In this document: positions 1 through 12,275 of the stretch, one piece after another | How the letters are laid out: each line of letters opens with the position of its first letter | Position numbering within the stretch: the stretch's first letter is position 1 | Origin: Cyanophora paradoxa | Taxonomy: Eukaryota > Glaucocystophyceae > Cyanophorales > Cyanophoraceae | Length of the DNA: 64,000 nucleotides | Direction: 5' to 3' | Assembly (NCBI GenBank): GCA_004431415.1 | Contig: QPMI01000175.1 | Coordinates: forward strand, 62,001 to 126,000 | Made by a program: the position numbers and the translations under genes | Notes under the pieces: model-generated | What the model was told of the DNA's origin: nothing | Databases searched by the model: none | What the model saw: the letters and a program-made list of their open reading frames with translations, nothing else

Positions 1-3000
1 TCCGTTACTTTCCGGAAACGTCCGTTATAATTATCCGCCACTTTCCGTTACTTCCGTTATCTGCCACTTTCCATGCACGCCACTGGCCAGCTTAAACTGC
101 TGGGAAAAACTCGACTCACGCGACAGTCGCGCGGCTCGCGCCACGCCGTGACGTCGACGGCGCCGCGTGGCGGCGGCCACGGCCAGCGCGCGCCGCAGCG
201 CGCCGCTGCGCGCGCGGCGCTACCGGTACCCGCGGGCCGCGGTGACACACTGTGACACGTCAACCTGAGTGAAGGAAAATCCGGTACGTCCGATCGGATC
301 GAACCGGTAGTACTACGGTAGTAGTCTGGTACTGGCGAAGGCCGAGGGGTACCGGACCGTCGATCGGATCGATTCGATTTTAATTTGTTTTATAGAAGTT
401 GCCCGACAGTTCACTGAAAGAGTCCTAGTCAAAGTCGACGTCGTGGCCCGGGCTCGCGCCGCGGCGATTGCGACGTCGCGATCGGCTCATGCAATTTGCG
501 AGCACGTGCACGTAGTACCACCGTACTACCACGTACTACGGTACCGTAGTACTACGATCGCGTCCGCACGCATTTGGCGCGCACTACGACTGCGAATCCA
601 TGTGGCATGCATTAAATTTCTCAGAGTCTTTAAAACCCAAACTGGAACCGGTTTTCGATCGATCGATTTCGATCCGCGCGCGGCTGGGCAAAATTAAAAT
701 TGCGGTTTTTAATTAAATTAACGTGCTGACATTTTGAGTTTAGTTTCACTTGGGGTAATGTGTCTGGCGTTATCGCAGCAGATTTTCGAGAATAAGCGCG
801 GTACCTAATTGTAAATCTGAAGTCAAAATTTAATATTTAATTTGTGATTCTGATGTAATTTACGTTATGCCACACTGTGTTCTCATATGCGTTGACACAA
901 CCCTAAGGTAAGTTTTCTGACCTCAATCAAACTACCGAGGATTTTTGGCTCGGCCGTCCCGTGAAGACTGAGTTTTTTTACGGGTGTCCGCATGCGTCAT
1001 AAGTAATAAGTTATAACTTAGTATCGTAGAGTGTAAAAGCGCACCGGGAACACGGGCGACCACTCCTGAAGTACAATTTAAGTTTTAGCGCGACAGATAT
1101 AGATTTATTCTTTTACTTACGGGTTCTCTAGCTTTCAGTGCGGCAACGTAGGAAGGTCTGACGCGCTGATCCAGCGTGGAATTGTACGTTATTGAGAAGT
1201 GCACAAAACTCCCGTTTCGGTCGATGCACGAAGCGTACTGATCTACGATCTACCCAAGCAACCCTTGTTCATCAAGAGAAAAATGCGGCAAAGTGGGAAA
1301 GTCTACCTCCTGCCCAGGGTATGACGAGTTCAGGCGCCAGAAGATTACTGTAATTGGGACAGCCGCTTCAGGATGCCTATCGATATCTGTCGTCAGAATT
1401 TGCAGCGCTAGCGGGCCAGGACGAAAGCATTTCATGATCAGCTAATTATATAATTATAAGGCCGCACAGTTGCATAAAAGAAGGGTCTCGTTCCCTCTTA
1501 ATAACCAGGTTCTCGCGATTGGGGAGCGCTGCCGAGATTGCACATGTGGTCATGATCAAAAATACTGGTACTGGCGAATTAAACTGAAGATTTGGGTGGC
1601 GGCCGATTGCATTTCGAATTCGCACCGAACTGATCCGATACTGCAATCAGAAAAAGTGCAATGGATCGCTGCTGGCGATCGCGTATAGGCACCGAGACGA
1701 ACTGGAGCTCATTTCCCCCGCCGCCGGCCAGGACCGCCAACAAGTCTCCGGCGAGCGCTGGGAAATCAGAGGAGGTGAACTCTCTGCATGCACGGTACAA
1801 GGCCGTGTCGGATCGAGGCTGCGATATCGATGTATCTGACACGATCAAACTTCGCACCGATCGCCCAGATTGCGGACAATTCTTGCAGCGAGGCGAATAG
1901 ATGTTCGTTCAGAGATGTTCCGAAGACTCCAAAAGTACTGCGCATGAGCCCGGATCATATGCATGATATCGATCTTAATGAGCGCTCCCATTCCAGAGCT
2001 TGGGCGAAGCCTAGGCAAGCGGCCGCCGCGGCCGCCTCGTGCGCGTGCGCGCGCGCGCCAACCTGGTTGACGCGATGCCCGATTTGCTCCAAGTAGTAGA
2101 AGGAGAGCTGAGTCGGAATTTTGGCATCAATCAGCTTTGAAGCGACGATCAAGACAGGAACCTGATTCGCTGTCCTGTTCGCGTACACGCTGGAGACGAC
2201 GGCGATGATCTGCGCGAAGAATGATCATGAGCTCCACGCGTACGCATGCGGGAACTTGCAATTGAGAGCGCGCGCGGGGCGCGCGCCACTACCGACGAGA
2301 CCAGAAGAAAGATGAAGATGGGAAAGATGCAAGCAACGAGCCTAGGCAGGAGGTCGAGGGTGCACGTGAGCGCGCGAGTTTTGCGAAAGGCGTCAATTCC
2401 ATGCATATGTGCGCGCGTGCACCCGACGTGGAATCGAGTTCCTGGACGCTTGAAGGCGCGCAAGAAGCGCTGCCGGCGCCCAGCGGGGGACGGCACCGCC
2501 TCCGGATCCATTTCACAGTCCGGCTTCGGATTCTTTCTTGAGCTTCGAATTCGCATTTCTTCGATCTTCTCTCTCGAAATCAACCATATATAAGAATTCG
2601 ATAGATCGCATGCAATTGATTCTCCTCGCGCGATCTTCTCCTCTGCTTTGATATTGAAGTCTCTCTAAATTAATCAAGCTCGAGCTAGCTCCCGATATAT
2701 ATTATATACGCGCTACATACATAGCTAGCGTGCATCGATATCCATGGGGGTTCGCCCCACCGCGCAACAACATATATCTATATAGCGCTAGCTAGCGTGC
2801 ATGAGTACGTCATTGCAATTGCGCCTGATCCGATGATCATGAGCCCAGCTCTTCACAAGACCCGGGGTCCATTTGTATCGATCTAGAGTCAACGATTGTT
2901 CGTGCATTTAATTAATTTAGTCTTAACAAGATCATATATATATATATATATATATAATAAAAGAATAATGCCTCGATGAATTAGTGAGCTGCCCGCCGCT

Positions 3001-4144
3001 GAGCCGCTGGTCATGATCATGAGCCGTGAGTACGCCCTGCACGCACGTACGGCCATTACGGTCGTACCGCATGGCTTTCTTCCCCGCCCTGGTCCCGTCT
3101 CGCGATCGCCTCCCGCAGCGGGAAGGCCGACCGGTACCGTTGGGTCCTCCTCCTCATCGCGATCGTCCCCAGATCTAGACAACGCTCGATCCGAATCTAC
3201 GACGGCGGCAATCGGAGCCGGCCCGACCGCGCGGCCGGACCGCGCCGCCCTAGGCCTAGCTAGCTATAGGCCTTGATCTGGCCCAGTGGTCCGAATCTGG
3301 CTTCGACGGGACGACGAGCCCGCGGCCGGCCCTTCGCCCCGTCAGGATCTCTCTGGACGGACCTCGACAGATGCCTGTGACGGACCCATTCAGATCGATC
3401 GCGTACGTACTCATCGTACTCATCGTACTCATCCGGGATTTCCCAGACAGGCCCTGCGCGGACCTTATAAGAAGGTCCTTAAGCTGCCTTGCAGTTGCGC
3501 GGACCAGACCAGATCTAAAGCTTGCAGTTGAGCTGCCTTAAGCTTGCAATTGTGCTGTCGAGGGCTGGAGAGGGGGCCGGCGCCGGGGCGCAGCGCCCTC
3601 CGAAGCAAACTTGAAACTTCAGCATGGCGAGACATTCGCGCGAAACACTGTGACAATGTGAGACAGTGTGAGTCCCTATACCCCGGTAGCTACCCAGCTA
3701 TCATAGTATACCCCTACTATACCGGTATGCGGCTACTATGCGCCGGCCTGCGCCGGCGCCGGCGCGGCGCCGCGCCGGCCCGCGGCCGCGCGCATGCGCA
3801 GACAGGCAGCGCAGTGCGCACTGCCGCAGTGCAGCAGCTGCAGGCTGCAGCTGCAGCCTGCAGCTGCTGCGCATGCCGGCCCAGTGCCGGGCAGAGCCTC
3901 GGAGATCAATATCGCTGAGTCGACTCGGCCATACCGCCGGGCCGATCCGATCTCATGATGATCTGCTCTGCCAGGCCTATAGCTAGGCCCTAGGCTGATC
4001 CGGATCTCCGGATCTGTATTCCGAACTCATCATGATTCATGATTCATGACCACGTGCACCGTGACTCAGCGGTACTACGGTATCGAAAATCTCCATGAAT
4101 TCAGGAAGCTTATCCGAGCGCTAGGGGCCCGGGGAACTTCCCCG
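1..4144. other. gene-free region, palindrome-rich
   Basis: I see no convincing gene here. The open frames are short, have no recognisable domains and overlap on both strands. The DNA is strikingly rich in chains of 4-6 bp self-complementary words (GATC, CATG, TCGA, GGCC, TGCA, GCGC). There is an AT dinucleotide run at about 2933-2956. Two copies of the dispersed 10-mer CTTGCAATTG lie at 2255 and 3543. A partial relative of the 576-bp repeat unit that follows lies at about 4078-4125. Confidence 0.6.
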
Positions 4145-4720
4145 GCGGCTGCCCGGCGGCCAGCCTGGCAGGCATGACTGCCACTGCCAGTGAGTCGGCA
4201 CTGATCATGACTGCCAGACTGTGCCAGTGCCGCATGGCTGGCCATGGCAAATTGTGGCAAATCACTGGAAAGCTATACAGTAGCGCTCAGGATCGAGCTC
4301 GAGCTCATGATCATCATCGGTCCGAGACATCGGATGATCGATCGAATTCGAATTCCCGGTTCCGATCGCGTCGTCCATCGCGATCGCGATCGCCGTGTTG
4401 ATGCCAGATATAAATCATTCTTCAAAAAAATTGCCGCAAGCCCGGCCGGCAAGGGCTTGACCCCGCTGGGAGCCCAATTGCAAGCTTAAGCCCTTGCAAT
4501 TGGGGCCTGGGCCGGCCGATCGACCGGCTTGGCTTGGCTTGACGGTCTTGACCGCGAGATCCCGGGGCTTGGCTTGGTTTAAGCCGACTTTTTGGCCGGC
4601 AAGCCGCACCCCTAACCGTGACTCACTGAGTCAGCGATATCGAAAATCTCCGGATCCATGAATTCAGGAAGCTTATCCGAGCGCTATTGAATCACTGTTG
4701 ATGCGAGCCATAAATAATTA
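4145..4720 (+). repeat. 576-bp tandem repeat, copy 1
   Basis: This block is repeated head to tail in the next 576 bases with essentially no differences. It contains CAATTGCAAG (4475) and CTTGCAATTG (4493) facing each other, a GATC/TCGA-rich core, and ends with GCGAGCCATAAATAATTA. A related fragment (CGAAAATCTCC followed by GAATTCAGGAAGC) precedes it at about 4083, so a third, degraded copy may lie upstream. No credible protein is encoded; the small frames in it are simply duplicated with the repeat. Confidence 0.9.
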
Positions 4721-5296
4721 GCGGCTGCCCGGCGGCCAGCCTGGCAGGCATGACTGCCACTGCCAGTGAGTCGGCACTGATCATGACTGCCAGACTGTGC
4801 CAGTGCCGCATGGCTGGCCATGGCAAATTGTGGCAAATCACTGGAAAGCTATACAGTAGCGCTCAGGATCGAGCTCGAGCTCATGATCATCATCGGTCCG
4901 AGACATCGGATGATCGATCGAATTCGAATTCCCGGTTCCGATCGCGTCGTCCATCGCGATCGCGATCGCCGTGTTGATGCCAGATATAAATCATTCTTCA
5001 AAAAAATTGCCGCAAGCCCGGCCGGCAAGGGCTTGACCCCGCTGGGAGCCCAATTGCAAGCTTAAGCCCTTGCAATTGGGGCCTGGGCCGGCCGATCGAC
5101 CGGCTTGGCTTGGCTTGACGGTCTTGACCGCGAGATCCCGGGGCTTGGCTTGGTTTAAGCCGACTTTTTGGCCGGCAAGCCGCACCCCTAACCGTGACTC
5201 ACTGAGTCAGCGATATCGAAAATCTCCGGATCCATGAATTCAGGAAGCTTATCCGAGCGCTATTGAATCACTGTTGATGCGAGCCATAAATAATTA
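4721..5296 (+). repeat. 576-bp tandem repeat, copy 2
   Basis: Second copy of the 576-bp block, offset exactly 576 bases from the first. The near identity indicates a recent duplication or gene conversion. It is followed by an AT-rich stretch and then by the large tandem array. Confidence 0.9.
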
Positions 5297-5586
5297 TTTA
5301 AAAACAATTTACTCATTATCATGTGACTCCTTGAAGGCTTGAGTCGCTCCGAGTTCAAGGACTTCTATAGCTACTGTAGGCGTAGTTAAATTGCCGAATT
5401 CGCCCAGAACCGGAATTGCCGTGGCGATAAATTGCCGAATCCAGAAATCTGTTCTATGGCGGGCTGAGCAGATGCCTACCCCCTACGCAATTGCCGTGGT
5501 GCTAAATTGCCGAATTCAGCCTCTCGGCAATTTTCGGCAATTTAAAACCACGTCAATTTAACTACTCCTACAGTACTGTTTAGAGA

Positions 5587-7191
5587 ACAAGATCCGTGCT
5601 CCTGCGGAGCACTAAGTACGGCGAAGCCTCGCGGACGCCCTCGCGGCTGTCATAGTAGGCCTATGTATAGGGCACTCAGCGACTGGCCAGCGGCCTGGCC
5701 GATCGCGAACAGCTTTCTGCAGCTGGCTGGAAGCTGGCTGGCTGACGGCCAGTCCAGCTAGCGCTGGCCGGCTAGAGGAATATTAATTTACTGAGGAAAT
5801 AAAGGCTAGGGTGGAGCAGATTGAGAAGAGATTAATTATAATATTGTTGGGAAGGAGGCCCGGGAGGGGCGAGGTTGTCGCGGCCAGGCGCATGCACAGA
5901 GCTTGCGAATCGCTTAAACAGAATCTCGCGATCGAATGCATATAGCATTGATGTGCGGGGCTGCGGAGGCGAGGGCGCGCGGAAAGACGTGCAGGTCCAT
6001 GCAGGATCGAATTTTCGGGGTCGGCTGGATTCTCGCGCCCTGTCGCGTCCTCGGAGCTCGCGAAAAGCTTAACAAAGATCTCAAATTACTATTGTAGCGA
6101 TGCGCACGCGCGAGGATGCGAGGGCGCGCGGAAAGCTGTGCAGGTCCGTCCAGGATCGAATTTTCGGCGTCGGCTCGCGGCCCGGCACATCTGCAATGCG
6201 TGCGGAAGGCTTTGTCTACATCTGAAATGCTTATCATATTGTTCCGCGCATGCGCCGCGGCGTTGGCGCACGGAAAGATGTCCGGGTCTGTTCAGAATCG
6301 ATTTTTTACCGTCGGCTGGGTTGTCGTGCTCTTCCGCGTCTTCAAAGCTTGTGGAAGGCTTCAAAAAAATGTGAAATGAATATTGTAGCGATGCGCATGC
6401 GCGAGGATGCGAGCGCGCAAGAAAAGGTCTTCAGGTCTGTAGAGGATCGAATTTTCGGGGTCGGCTGGGTCCTCGCGGCCCGGCGCATACGCAAAGCGTG
6501 CGGAAGGCTTCTTCTACATCTCAAATGCTTATGCTATTCTTCCGCGCATGTGCCGCGGCGCGGGCGCGCGGAAAGATGTCCGGGGCTGTGCAGGATCGAA
6601 TTTTTGCCACCGGGAGCCTTCCTGCGCTGTTCCGGCTCCGAAAAGCGGATCGCTGGAGTGCGCAGGTCCTGCTATGTCTATGCGCGCCCGTACGCATCGA
6701 TTGCGCACGTCGCGGGACCGGCCGGAACCGGCCGGATCAAATTTTCGGCCGACTCTTCGCACTGGAGCGTCGAGGGTGCCCGAAATCGAGCCTGCCGCGA
6801 TGCGCTCGCGCTCGCGCGTCATTCTGTATCGTTCTGGGGCGTCCCTGGCGCGATTTCGTCGCGGGACCGGGCGGGACCGGGTCCCACCTTCTGACTCGGA
6901 CTGCATGTGTCGGAGGTTAAGTACCGGAATTGATCCAGAGGGAAATTCGATTTTCGCGCGACGCCCACGGGAGAGCGGTCGTCTTAGGGGAGCCAGGACG
7001 CTAAAAATGGATGTAGAGGGGTCTGTGGGGGTTCGGGCAGCTGTGTAATGTCCATCAATCGCGTCTGTGTCGAGGCAGAATTAATAATTCTGCCTCGAGG
7101 GAGTGTGACACGGAAATTATTTAGCAGGGGGGATCTTGAGTGGAAAAAAAGGTTAAAAAAGGAATTTCGGTCGGCGGTTTTTGGGTTTGAG
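5587..7191 (+). repeat. array unit 1, type D (1605 bp)
   Basis: First unit of the array, same length as and near-identical to unit 8 (offset 9491). It contains at least five ~148-bp sub-repeats, recognisable by GCGCGGAAAG, then CAGGATCGAATTTT (at about 5980, 6130, 6270, 6420 and 6571). It ends with the hairpin at 7071-7098. Confidence 0.85.
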
Positions 7192-8546
7192 ACAAGATCC
7201 GTGCTCCTGCGGAGCACTAAGTACGGCGAAGCCTCGCGGACGCCCTCGCGGCTGTCACAGTAGGAGGCCAGCTGGACCCGGCCCCGCCCAGCTGCATGGC
7301 CGGGTTTCGCCGGCTTGGCACCGGCCATGCGCTGGCCCGCTTTAGCCAGCTCGAGGGAGAGCTGGCTGGCCAGAGAGCAATGTAATGAGGAGAGGGAATA
7401 TATAATTAACTAGGGGAGACCGGAGTTGAACCGGTAACGCTTGCTTTTAACTGGTGGAGCAGATTGAGAGGAGATTAACTATATAATATTGTTGGGAGGG
7501 AGGCCGCCGGGCCTGGGAGGGCGAGGTTCTCGCGGCCAGGCGCATGCACAGAGCTTGGGAATCGCTTAAACAGAATCTAGAATGCATATAGCATCGATGT
7601 GCAGGGGTGCGGAGGCAAGGGCACACGGAAAGCTTTGCAGGCCTGGCCAGGATCGAATTTTCGGGGTCGGCTGGATTCTCGCGCCCTGTCGCATCTCTAG
7701 AGTTCGCGAAAAGCTTGACAAAGATCTCAAACTACTGTTGTAGGGATGCGCACGCGTGAGGATGCGAGGGCGCGCGGAAAGCTGTGCAGGTCCGTCCAGG
7801 ATCGAATTTTCGGCGTCGGCTGGGTCCTCGCGGCCCGGCGCATTTAGAGACCGTGCGGAATGCTTTGTCTACATCTCAAATGCTTATACTATTGCTCCGC
7901 GCATGCGCCGCGGCGTTGGCGCGCGGAAAGCTGTCCAGGTTTGTGCAGGATCGAATTTTTGATGTCCGGTACCTTCTTGCGCTATTCCGGCTCCGAAAAG
8001 CAGATTTCGGGGGTGCGCAGGCCCTGCTATGTCTATGCGCGCCAGTACGCATCGAATGCGCGCCTCGCGGAACCGGCCGGAACCGGCCGGATCAAATTTT
8101 CGGCCTACTGTTCGGACTGGAGCGTTGACGGCGCCCGAAATCGAGCTTGCGTCGATGCGCTCGCCCTCGCCCGTCACTCTTTATCGTTCTGGGGCGTCCC
8201 TGGCGCGATTTCGTCGCGGGACCGGGCGGGACCGGGTCCCACCTTCTGACCTGGACTGCATTTGTCGGAGGTTAAGGACCGGATTTGATCCAGAGGGAAA
8301 TTTGATATTCGCGCGACGCCCACGGGGGAGCGGTCGTCTTAGGGGAGCCAGGACGCTAAAAATGGATCTAGAGAGGTGTGTGGGGGTTAGGGTAGCTGAG
8401 TCATTAGCGGCAATCGTGACCGTGTCGAGGCAGAATTAATAATTCTGCCTCGAGGGAGTGCGACACGGAAATTATTTATCAGGGGGGATCTCGAGTGGAA
8501 AAAAAGGTTAAAAAAGGAATTTATATCGGCGGTTTTTGGGTTTGAG
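7192..8546 (+). repeat. array unit 2, type A (1355 bp)
   Basis: Type A unit, same length as unit 4. Its first part differs from type B. It carries a segment (about 7404-7450) whose reverse strand has a good RNA polymerase III B-box (GGTTCAACTCC). The rest of that segment does not fold as a tRNA. Confidence 0.85.
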
Positions 8547-9742
8547 AAAGAGGCTTCGCCTGACAAGATCCGTGCTCCTGCGGAGCACTAAGTACGGCGA
8601 AGCCTCGCGGACGCCCTCGCGGCTGTCACAGTAGGCCTATAGGGCACTGGCCAGCGGCCTGGCCGATCGCGAACAGCTTTCTGGTTGGAAGCTGGCCGGC
8701 TGACGGCCAGTCCAGCTACCGCTGGCCGGCTAGAGGAATATAACTAGAGGAATATTAATGTACTGAGGAAATAAAGGGAGGCCGGAGCAGGTTGAGATTA
8801 GAGGAGATGAATTATATATAATATTGTTGAGAGGGAGGCCCGGGAGGGGCAAGGTTCTCGCGGCCAGGCGCATGCACAGAGCTTGCGAATCGCTTAAACA
8901 GAATCTTGAATGCATATAGCTATAGCATCGATGTGCGGGGCTGCGGAGCTCGAGGCGAGGGCGCGCGGAAAGATGTGCAGGTCCATGCAGGATCGAATTT
9001 TCGGGGTCGGCTGGGTCCTCGCGGCCCGTCGCATACGCAAAGCGTGCGGAAGACTTTGCCTACATCTTAAATGCTTATGCTATCGTTCCGCGCATGCGCC
9101 GCGGCGTGGGCGCGCGGAAAGATGTCAGGGCGCGTGCAGGATCGAATTTTGGCCGTCGGGTACCTTCCTGCGCTGTTCCGGCTCCGAAAAGCGGATTTCG
9201 GGGTGCGCAGGCCCTGCTATGTCCATGCGCGCCAGTACGCATCGATTGCGCGCGTCGCGGGACCGGGCGGGACCGGCTAGCGCTGGATCAAATTTTCGGC
9301 CGACTCTTCGCACTGGAGCGTCGACGGCGCTTGAAATCGAGCTTGCGGCGATGCGCTCGCCCTCGCGCGGCATTCTGTATCGTTCTGGGGCGTCCCTGGC
9401 GCGATTTCGTCGCGGGACCGGGCGGGACCGGGTCCCACCTTCTGACTCGGACTGCATTTGTCGGAGGTTAAGTACCGGAATTGATCCAGAGGGAAATTCG
9501 ATTTTCGCGCGACGCCCACGGGCGAGCGGTCGTCTTAGGGGAGCCACGACGCTAAAAATGGATCTAGAGAGGTCTGTGGGGGTTAGGGTAGCTGAGTCAT
9601 TAGCGGCAATCGCGTCCGTGTCGAGGCAGAATTAATAATTCGTCCTCGAGGGAGTGCGACGCGGAAATTATTTAGCAGGGGGGATCTTGAGTGGAAAAAA
9701 AGGTTAAAAAAGGAATTTATATCGGCGGTTTTTGGGTTTGAG
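8547..9742 (+). repeat. array unit 3, type B (1196 bp)
   Basis: Type B unit. It opens with one copy of the 16-bp motif AAAGAGGCTTCGCCTG. The terminal hairpin is damaged on its right arm (CGTCCTCGAG instead of CTGCCTCGAG), a mark shared by all type B units. Confidence 0.85.
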
Positions 9743-11097
9743 ACAAGATCCGTGCTCCTGCGGAGCACTAAGTACGGCGAAGCCTCGCGGACGCCCTCGC
9801 GGCTGTCACAGTAGGAGGCCAGCTGGACCCGGCCCCGCCCAGCTGCATGGCCGGGTTTCGCCGGCTTGGCACCGGCCATGGGCTGGCCCGCTTTAGCCAG
9901 CTCGAGGGAGAGCTGGCTGGCCAGAGAGCAATGTAATGAGGAGAGGGAATATATAATTAACTAGGGGAGACCGGAGTTGAACCGGTAACGCTTGCTTTTA
10001 ACTGGTGGAGCAGATTGAGAGGAGATTAACTATATAATATTGTTGGGAGGGAGGCCGCCGGGCCTGGGAGGGGCGAGGTTCTCGCGGCCAGGCGCATGCA
10101 CAGAGCTTGGGAATCGCTTAAACAGAATCTAGAATGCATATAGCATCGATGTGCAGGGGTGCGGAGGCAAGGGCACACGGAAAGCTTTGCAGGCCTGGCC
10201 AGGATCGAATTTTCGGGGTCGGCTGGATTCTCGCGCCCTGTCGCATCTCTAGAGTTCGCGAAAAGCTTGACAAAGATCTCAAACTACTGTTGTAGGGATG
10301 CGCACGCGTGAGGATGCGAGGGCGCGCGGAAAGCTGTGCAGGTCCGTCCAGGATCGAATTTTCGGCGTCGGCTGGGTCCTCGCGGCCCGGCGCATTTAGA
10401 GACCGTGCGGAATGCTTTGTCTACATCTCAAATGCTTATGCTATCGTTCCGCGCATGCGCCGCGGCGTTGGCGCGCGGAAAGCTGTCCAGGTTTGTGCAG
10501 GATCGAATTTTTGATGTCCGGTACCTTCTTGCGCTATTCCGGCTCCGAAAAGCAGATTTCGGGGTGCGCAGGCCCTGCTATGTCTATGCGCGCCAGTACG
10601 CATCGAATGCGCGCCTCGCGGAACCGGCCGGAACCGGCCGGATCAAATTTTCGGCCTACTGTTCGGACTGGAGCGTTGACGGCGCCCGAAATCGAGCTTG
10701 CGTCGATGCGCTCGCCCTCGCCCGTCACTCTTTATCGTTCTGGGGCGTCCCTGGCGCGATTTCGTCGCGGGACCGGGCGGGACCGGGTCCCACCTTCTGA
10801 CCTGGACTGCATTTGTCGGAGGTTAAGGACCGGATTTGATCCAGAGGGAAATTTGATATTCGCGCGACGCCCACGGGGGAGCGGTCGTCTTAGGGGAGCC
10901 AGGACGCTAAAAATGGATCTAGAGAGGTGTGTGGGGGTTAGGGTAGCTGAGTCATTAGCGGCAATCGTGACCGTGTCGAGGCAGAATTAATAATTCTGCC
11001 TCGAGGGAGTGCGACACGGAAATTATTTATCAGGGGGGATCTCGAGTGGAAAAAAAGGTTAAAAAAGGAATTTATATCGGCGGTTTTTGGGTTTGAG
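9743..11097 (+). repeat. array unit 4, type A (1355 bp)
   Basis: Near-copy of unit 2, offset 2551 bp. Its B-box-like segment lies at about 9960-10005 and it has an intact terminal hairpin at 10977. Confidence 0.85.
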
Positions 11098-12275
11098 ACA
11101 AGATCCGTGCTCCTGCGGAGCACTAAGTACGGCGAAGCCTCGCGGACGCCCTCGCGGCTGTCACAGTAGGCCTATAGGGCACTGGCCAGCGGCCTGGCCG
11201 ATCGCGAACAGCTTTCTGGTTGGAAGCTGGCCGGCTGACGGCCAGTCCAGCTACCGCTGGCCGGCTAGAGGAATATAACTAGAGGAATATTAATGTACTG
11301 AGGAAATAAAGGGAGGCCGGAGCAGGTTGAGATTAGAGGAGATGAATTATATATAATATTGTTGAGAGGGAGGCCCGGGAGGGCAAGGTTCTCGCGGCCA
11401 GGCGCATGCACAGAGCTTGCGAATCGCTTAAACAGAATCTTGAATGCATATAGCTATAGCATCGATGTGCGGGGCTGCGGAGCTCGAGGCGAGGGCGCGC
11501 GGAAAGATGTGCAGGTCCATGCAGGATCGAATTTTCGGGGTCGGCTGGGTCCTCGCGGCCCGTCGCATACGCAAAGCGTGCGGAAGACTTTGCCTACATC
11601 TTAAATGCTTATGCTATCGTTCCGCGCATGCGCCGCGGCGTGGGCGCGCGGAAAGATGTCAGGGCGCGTGCAGGATCGAATTTTGGCCGTCGGGTACCTT
11701 CCTGCGCTGTTCCGGCTCCGAAAAGCGGATTTCGGGGGTGCGCAGGCCCTGCTATGTCCATGCGCGCCAGTACGCATCGATTGCGCGCGTCGCGGGACCG
11801 GGCGGGACCGGCTAGCGCTGGATCAAATTTTCGGCCGACTCTTCGCACTGGAGCGTCGACGGCGCTTGAAATCGAGCTTGCGGCGATGCGCTCGCCCTCG
11901 CGCGGCATTCTGTATCGTTCTGGGGCGTCCCTGGCGCGATTTCGTCGCGGACCGGGCGGGACCGGGTCCCACCTTCTGACTCGGACTGCATTTGTCGGAG
12001 GTTAAGTACCGGAATTGATCCAGAGGGAAATTCGATTTTCGCGCGACGCCCACGGGCGAGCGGTCGTCTTAGGGAGCCACGACGCTAAAAATGGATCTAG
12101 AGAGGTCTGTGGGGGTTAGGGTAGCTGAGTCATTAGCGGCAATCGCGTCCGTGTCGAGGCAGAATTAATAATTCGTCCTCGAGGGAGTGCGACGCGGAAA
12201 TTATTTAGCAGGGGGGATCTTGAGTGGAAAAAAAGGTTAAAAAAGGAATTTATATCGGCGGTTTTTGGGTTTGAG
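11098..12275 (+). repeat. array unit 5, type B (1178 bp)
   Basis: Type B unit with a few single-base losses relative to unit 3. The damaged terminal hairpin lies at 12155. Confidence 0.85.

Noticed and set aside
5980-6660. CRISPR array
   Set aside because: The ~148-bp repeats are long, degenerate and contiguous, without short identical repeats and unique spacers, and the genome is eukaryotic.
7404-7450. Functional tRNA gene
   Set aside because: Only the T-arm fits; the anticodon stem and D-arm do not pair.
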